DNA of 64,000 bases from Cycas panzhihuaensis (taxonomy: Eukaryota > Cycadophyta). Shown here piece after piece: positions 58,010-64,000 of the stretch (positions are counted from its first letter, which is position 1; each line of letters begins with the position of its first letter). Made by a program: the position numbers and the translations under genes. The notes under the pieces are model-generated. The model was given only the letters and a program-made list of their open reading frames with translations, did no database searches and had not been told where the DNA came from. The stretch covers positions 110,925,741 through 110,989,740 of the forward strand of contig CM041465.1 in the NCBI GenBank assembly GCA_023213395.1. The letters run 5' to 3'.

Positions 58010-59660
58010 TAGACCACATAGGGGTAGGAGTAGTTACACGCAGAATAGGAGATAGGTGACAAAAGGTAGGCCTAGTATGGCTAGACCTACCAGTTAACTC
58101 ACTATGGTCAGAACTAGATGAGTGCAATGGACCTAGCACGCGACGGATTACATGGCAAGGTTGCGTCTGAGTAGGAGTGGCTCTAGTCCCAGATAACGAT
58201 CTAGAGCGTGAAGATGAAATGCTTCTACGAGTGGCTCATCGACACAGGTGCCCACGTGAAACAGCTCGAGGAAGCCGAGAAGGTGAAATAAATGGCTGGA
58301 TTAGGACCAACGGCTCGGGAGCTAACGTGGAATGAGGAGGAGTAGGAATATCCAATCAAGATATTCCCCTAGGTGCTCATGAAACCAGGGTGACACATCA
58401 AGGAGAGGGCTCATAATCCTCGCTATCCGACTCGGAATCACCCGTGACGACTAAGTAACCGTAACCACCTACACCAATAAGGGCAAACCTGACTAGGTTT
58501 GGCTCATGACATGGCATAGGGTTCGACTGATGAAGGTCAGTCTCCTAAAACAAAGGCCTCACGGAAGGGATAACCTCCTTAGGATCGTTATCTTCATCAT
58601 TAAAGACAGCCTGGTAGGTTGGATGAGAGGTGTGAGATGGTATAGGCTCACAGGCGATAACTTTAACTTGTCCTTCATGGACAAATTTAAGTTGCCCCTA
58701 ACACGTGGAGTAGATTGCTCCCATTTGGTCAAGCCATGGTCAGCCCAACAAGAGATTATACTCCACATTGACATCGAGTACAACGACTTCGATAGAAATG
58801 GTTTTTCCTCCTAGGGTGAGGGAAAGGGAGACTGTCCCTAAAGAAGAATTCTCAGTCCCATCATACCCTTAGCATTTCCAAGGGATAGACTTAAGAGCTA
58901 CTATACCTAGCTCCTTGAGCATATGCACAGGCATAGCATTAACCGAGGAGCTATGATCTATAATGGTTCTCTTTATGATAAAATCAAGATTATCAATGGT
59001 AATGATGAATGGGTAATACAAAAGCTTCTCCCGCTTACTAGGAGACAGGAGATCTCTGGGATCAAATGAGATGACAGGAGGTCCATGGGAGGTAGCACCT
59101 ATCGCATGGATGGAAGCATCTTATTGGCCAAGAGCTTCAAGAAGAAGAGCACATTGCTTAGGGTAGCTTCTCAAGACATCCATCAAGGACATCCCCGCAG
59201 TGATGATATAGAGCTCGTCAGCAACAGAGAAGGGCTTACCCTTCCCTGTGGGTTAGGTAAGCACCCTTCAAAAATCATAATGGCCAGGGCATATAGGAAT
59301 AGTCTTGGGAAGCACATGGGGTTTTGGAAGAGAGGTTTTTGGAAGAGGATCAAGGTGAGATGTGGATGGAGAGGCACCAGTTGCCTCTTTAGTGGCTTGA
59401 GACTGGGTTAAGGCATACAACGGAGTGGTCTCAAGTAATTGGACAACCTTCTTCCCGTTGTTACGGGACTACAAAGGAGAAGGAGCATGGCGGTTAGAGG
59501 AGTGTGAAGAGGAAGATGAACCTCGTTTACCCTTTCCTCTACCATGCGAAGGGCAAGAATCAGGGGATCTATCCCGATTCTAGTTGTTTCTTTGTTGAAC
59601 ATTGGGATCACGCTCCCCATGTTTGGGGAACGGATCCCTATGAACGGGTTGATCGAGATT
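58010..59660 (-). pseudogene. Protease and linker of element E
   Basis: The segment TIPICPGHYDF near 59,290 and DELYIITAGMSLMDVLRSYPK just below match B and D. The active-site region near 58,955 reads IIDHSSSVNAMPVHMLKELG, with the NG of D replaced by HS. YNLLLGxPWLDQMGAI near 58,730 is the second protease motif. KFVHEGQVKVIA follows, and the GYGYL linker near 58,450 is the counterpart of GSYGYLS in B. The linker continues to about 58,010 and then joins post-integrase sequence. Confidence 0.72.
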
Positions 59661-61460
59661 GGGCCTCGATGCTTGTCAGGGAGATAAATCGCACAGCGGG
59701 GCATCACGTGGGTGTTGCGCCTGACAATGCGAGTCATCGTGAAAGCATTCCCTGTGGATGGAACACCACCTCTTCTTAAGGGGAGGTTCCACTCTCCTTG
59801 CTTGAGAAGATTGGGTGCTACCCCCTTTGGGGGGAATGGCATGAGAGGCTTGTTGAATTGGTTTGTGGGAGGTTAGCGATGAAGAGGTTTGGAGTTTAAG
59901 CTCATTCATCATGCGCTCGAATGAGCAGATGGCAGAGGTAAGAGGGTTTAAGGTCTTCTCAGTAGAATGAGAAGTAGACCTGGCAAGTTGCGAAGGTTTG
60001 GTGTCCGTGGCTAGGGGAGGTACCTCACGATGTTGTGAGGGCTTAAGAGGTTTCTTGAGTCTAGCTTAGATCTCAATAGCCTCTAATGCTAAGCACTTCG
60101 TGATCACAGAGTCGCACGTGGTTGCCCCCATTTTGAGGACTTCCACATGCACTTTGAGGCGAAGTGCGTTAACGAAAAGATCTCGCTTCAACTCCTCAGG
60201 CAACGTGGCCTTGGTAGAGTGAAGGAGATCATGGAATTGGCTCACAAAGTCACGGTTCATTTCATCGTGACCTTGTTCGAGTGAAAGAAGAGCTTTCATC
60301 CTGCTCTCAAATGGATGGGCTACGTCAAAGTAATTGATGAATTCATCCACCAATTACTGGAATGAATGAATGGAGTGGGTAGGGAGACAGTAGAACCATT
60401 TAAGGGCGTCACCCTACAAGGATCATGAAAATAACTTCATCAGGATGTGGTCGTAAGCCCAATAGTCTATGCACGCCATAGAAAAGCTACGCACGTGCTC
60501 GTCTAGGTCTTGCGACAAAGTTCTATCAAATTTGGGAACTTCAGGAGGGTGAGGTGGCAGATTGGTTCTCAATGCCTCAACGGATAATGGCGTCAACCTA
60601 TAGTCCATGAAGGGACGTGTCCTTACATGGGCCAAAGGATTGACGAATAGTAAAGAAACAGGAATAGATGGGGATGGTAAACCCATCCCTCCTTGGGGAA
60701 ATGCCCCTTACTAAAAGGGGGGTTACAGGTAAACACCTTGGAAGGGAGGCGCACTCCCTTGTGAAGGCGTGGCAAAAGGAGTTATGCTAGATGGTGGAAA
60801 TGAAGGCTGCGAGACCAGATTCTAGCCATATGGGCCACCCATAGGTGGTGCAACCCCATATGGGTGTAACGGGTCCACCCCATAAGCTAGAAGATGGTTT
60901 CCCTTACCCTGCCCCCAAGGTTGAGATGTATAACCTGGGGGCAAGTAAAGAGAAGGACCACTGGATGGGTTTTGAATGTATATGGGAGCAGGTCCCACAT
61001 AGTTGGTGGTAGTAGCACTAGTAGGACCTCTAGGCCTACTAGGGAATGTATGTACCACATTGGAAGGTGGCACATTCGTTTGACTAAGGAATGGCATGCT
61101 AACCCCAAGTTGGGGAAAGGACACGCCGCGAACGGGTCCTGAAGAAGCAGGACCGTGGCTAGGAATAGATGGTGCAATACTTATCTTGGAAACAGGTGTA
61201 GACACAGCATGGGACGAGTGTGCATGGATGGAAGGATCATTTGTTATAGGAGGCACAAGTACAAATGAAGAAGGCACTACATCACGCAAAACTTCTTCAA
61301 ACCACCTAGGACGTGGTTGATGGCGAGTTGCTCGAAAGTACTAGCTGATCGCTTCAACCACATCGGCAGGAGGGGTATCCTTATAGCTATATGAGGTCGA
61401 TGGGATCTCCAATGTCGGGGACCCCTCAAGGCACTCCTCATAAGACTCACTAATTAGATG
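59661..61460 (-). pseudogene. gag: gag of element E
   Basis: This is the best gag of the family here. An N-terminal segment rich in Pro, Ser and Gly (61,289-60,822) ends with LAYGVDPLHPYGVAPP. The gag core follows at 60,686-60,066: SFSMACIDYWAYDHILMKL, ALKWFYCLPTHS, DEFINYF, HDLLHSTKATLPEEL, KRDLFVNAL. The zinc knuckle near 59,745-59,790 is CSIHRECFHDDSHC, a C-x2-H-x4-H-x4-C form common in Tat/Athila gags. Only a few stops or shifts interrupt it. The extreme N-terminus may extend past 61,460 but is unclear. Confidence 0.8.
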
Positions 61461-61664
61461 GTGAGTCTCATGAAGAGGCAAGCCTTCTACTGCGTAAGCA
61501 GAAGGATGAAGGTCAGATGGGTGAGGCTGGTCACCTAGATAATAAATGGGATCATCACCCTCATGGGTGGATCCTGGGATAGATGCAAGAAACTCTTGTG
61601 TTCCAGAGACAGATGCATGGTAAGCCTAGTTAGAATGGTAACCTTCCATTATTGAATTAGAATA
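61461..61664. other. Probable leader or gag start of element E, up to the insertion of F
   Basis: A short stretch that still resembles the leader of B around 10,300-10,500 in reverse. It ends at gaata (61,660-61,664), the expected target duplication of F. Confidence 0.45.
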
Positions 61665-64000
61665 TGTTTCCCAGCTTTCGAGAATGGATACGGAATTACA
61701 GACTCAGGTAAGTGTATGTATGTTTCTCACCTTATCATCCCTCCCTTTTGATGAGTGTTTGCTTGCATGTCTGCATGTTTGTGGCTTTGTAGACAACTTT
61801 GTCTTCGTCTACACTTATTTTAGCCTATGATGACTATAGCAAGGGCATACTCCCAGCAAGTATGGCACCCTAGTGGCCACTCCACTTCCTGCATTCTACC
61901 CTCCTCGCTCCAAGATCCATTTGGCTTGCACCACCTCTGCCTGTGTGATGACCCGTCATTGTTTGGTTGACTCGCCACATCGTTTGAGCCCTATTTTTGC
62001 TCTTTTAGACTCGTTTGTTGGCTTGTTTACCCCCGGGTAGGTGTCTCAGCCCCCTATTGGCCCTTTTTATCATCTGCCCTCAGCCTAGATTGGCTGGCCG
62101 GGCCTGGTTTTACCTCTGGGCAAATACCGCCATGATTTTCGCAGTACCGCCTGAATATCCACGGTACCATGGATTTTGAAGTAGGATGATTGTTCTAATT
62201 TATTTTTTAAAATCTGCCATGGCAATTTCGCATTTATTATAAAACTGCCATGTGTCTCGTGACTTAACTCACTGCCAACCGCGCCCTAATCACTCGCTTT
62301 AGGGTTTGGGTTGGGTACTTAAGTCATCATCTACTCATTTTTGATAATTTTTTGCTTACTTTTTGGATTGCTCCTCAAGGAAACCACACTGTGCTCTATT
62401 ATTCTCTACCGCCCTACTGCTACTACAAGACTTGTGTCTCTCCTCCAGTGCCCAGCTCTCCTTTGGTGTGGCTAGGACATCTTCCCAGCCCCTCACACAC
62501 CTTAGAGAGGGCCCCTTGGAGAGATCTCAGCAGATTCTTACCCCGGGCAGCCATTAAGCATTCCAAGTATAGGTGTTCTTCCTCCAACTCCATTAGCAGG
62601 GTCCCAAACCTGCTACACCACAGTTTTTGGGCTGATTTCTCAGCCTCTCCTTACCAACCCTTGGCTGAGGCAAGCACCTCTCCTCTTCCTCTCAGGTATT
62701 CATTAATTTGAGTTATTTTCCTTATGCAATTGATGCCCTATCTTGCTTGTCTCTTTGCTTGTCTTTGCGAGGGTTGTTTTCCTCTTTATATTGGACTGTT
62801 TTACCCCTGTTATAGTGCCTCCTTGCATGTGTTTGTTACTCAAGGCAGCAGCATAGAGGGTTGACATAGGATTTGGGAGAGAGCTGGGTGGATTATGCAC
62901 CATCTTCCACACTCCTCAAGCAGCTCTAAGCCCCCCCAAACTTTCTCTCTTGCCTCGTGTTGTCCTTCACACTCAAACAAGGGTTTGTTGGCCCTTCCTT
63001 AGCTACTGAAATCAGCATTGTCACATGTTGCAGTGCTGGTTTGAGGGCTTGTGCTTAGGTCTAGGCAACTCACATAAGTCCTGACCATTTGTTCTTTGCC
63101 CAACTCTTTTCCCGGCAGCCTGGTTTGCTCTTCATAGCACCCTGGCCTGCCATAGGTCTTCTTTGGCTCCTTTCAACTCCCTTGCTACTATTTCCAGCCA
63201 TCCTTCTTAGCCTTGCCCTCGCTGCCTTATGGCTTTTAGGGGAGGTTAGGGTTGTTCTTTGTGGGAGGTGGGCTACTCTGAGGCTTACTAGTTACTTTTC
63301 TTTTGCTTTGGTTGTCCTCCTGTACATATTATCATCATTGTGTTGATGCTAATATATACGTGTTTAAGTTTATATTTGTATTACATAGGCATTTGTTGTT
63401 AGGATCTTGTCATTACATGTTAGTACCCTTTCTCTGGAAAGGGGGAGGTTGCCGTTTGCTTGTAGGTACTTAAAGAGTGCAAAGGGTCTTTTCCGCTTGT
63501 CCCATTGTTGGTAAGTGCTCCTATGCATGTTGTACTTTCATACTTCATTTATTACTAGTATTTGGTTTCTTTCTTTCCTCGGTTTTATACTTTAGTATTT
63601 TTCTGGGGAAGGTAAGAGAGCCCCTCATTCCAACCCGCCATGATGCTTCACAACCACTGTGCCTTATGGAGTAGTTTTGGTGTCCCTTGGGTGTGCCATC
63701 GTCACAATACGCTTCCAGTTTAGGTACATGCTTCGCTCCACCCTACTACTCTTTCCTTTTGAATTTCCTTTACATAAGTAGTAATTAACTCATTGGAAAT
63801 CAAAAGGGGAAATTAACTTTGCTTTTGGTTCATGCTTTATTTATTCCATTGCATGCATTTTCTTTACTCGTAGGAAAAGGTCTTAGGAACCACTCCTTTT
63901 CACCTTTCCCTTCCCTTTGCCATGCAAGCTTCCTGCTCTCCTTATTACTTGTGTGTTTGGTTAGTTTGCTTAGGCATACCTTGACCCACCTCCTTGGGTC
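61665..64000 (+). repeat. Element F: 5' LTR of another B-family member, cut by the window end
   Basis: It starts TGTTTCCCAGC, like B's LTR at 7,145, and follows it through phrases such as gactcaggtaagtgta and ctgccatgg...ttatta. No polypurine tract precedes it, so it is a 5' LTR (or a solo LTR) newly inserted into E in the opposite orientation. Open frames inside it (62,352-62,711, 63,089-63,346) have no recognisable motif and I do not call them genes. It is the most GC-rich LTR of the set. Confidence 0.75.

Larger units (their letters stand above)
50810..61664 (-). mobile_element. Element E: B-family member without RT and integrase, inserted in D and interrupted by F
   Basis: It has a 3' LTR (50,810-53,370), polypurine tract, second RNase H, antisense gene, and protease and gag (58,010-61,460). 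Element F cuts it at 61,665 before its own 5' LTR. The left end has proper TG...CA termini and abuts D's gag at taaaa (50,805-50,809), the expected target duplication. The whole RT-RNase H-integrase block is absent. It is more GC-rich and its genes are less damaged than those of B and D, which fits a younger insertion. Confidence 0.8.

Noticed and set aside
62352-63346. Open frames in the F LTR that look like small membrane proteins
   Set aside because: Hydrophobic runs come from pyrimidine-rich sequence. The frames lie in an LTR and are not kept in B, D or E.

Overview
The window looks like a piece of a large seed-plant nuclear genome made almost wholly of nested, decayed LTR retrotransposons. 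I find no host gene, tRNA, rRNA or CRISPR array. Evidence for a plant: Ty1/copia and Ty3/gypsy elements with initiator-Met primer-binding sites, a gypsy family with 3-kb LTRs resembling the plant Tat/Athila branch, and reading frames broken mainly by stops of the kind left by C-to-T decay of methylated DNA. I cannot name the species.

Layout. 1-6,573 is AT-rich and holds one minus-strand copia-type LTR (1,712-2,237). Element A (6,574-36,427, plus) is an old, short-LTR chromovirus-like gypsy element with target duplication tgtat/tgcat. Element B (7,145-30,316, plus; duplication gtagc/atagc) lies inside A. Copia element C (15,531-23,132, plus; perfect duplication gggac) lies inside B. After a 1-kb AT-rich stretch, a second stack runs on the minus strand. 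Element D (from 37,465) has element E (from 50,810) inserted in its gag, and E is in turn interrupted at 61,665 by plus-strand element F, whose LTR runs off the window.

B, D, E and F (F judged from its LTR only) belong to one unusual family. In the sense direction it encodes gag, protease, RT, RNase H and integrase. Downstream of integrase, three copies (B, D, E) carry an antisense gene and, head-to-head with it, a second sense-strand RNase H next to the polypurine tract and 3' LTR. The antisense gene has its own TATA box, and the distance from TATA to the first predicted 5' splice site is 190-191 bp in all three copies. It has a tiny first exon, an intron of 484-498 bp, a long exon resembling plant mobile domain or plant transposon-associated proteins, a second AT-rich intron, and a coiled-coil final exon. 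Its frame survives mostly without frameshifts. D keeps RT to integrase. B and E have each lost it by different deletions but keep gag, protease, the antisense gene and the second RNase H, so they look like non-autonomous derivatives.

Every coding region here carries stops or frameshifts and is called a pseudogene. Domain names rest on motifs read by eye, not on database searches.
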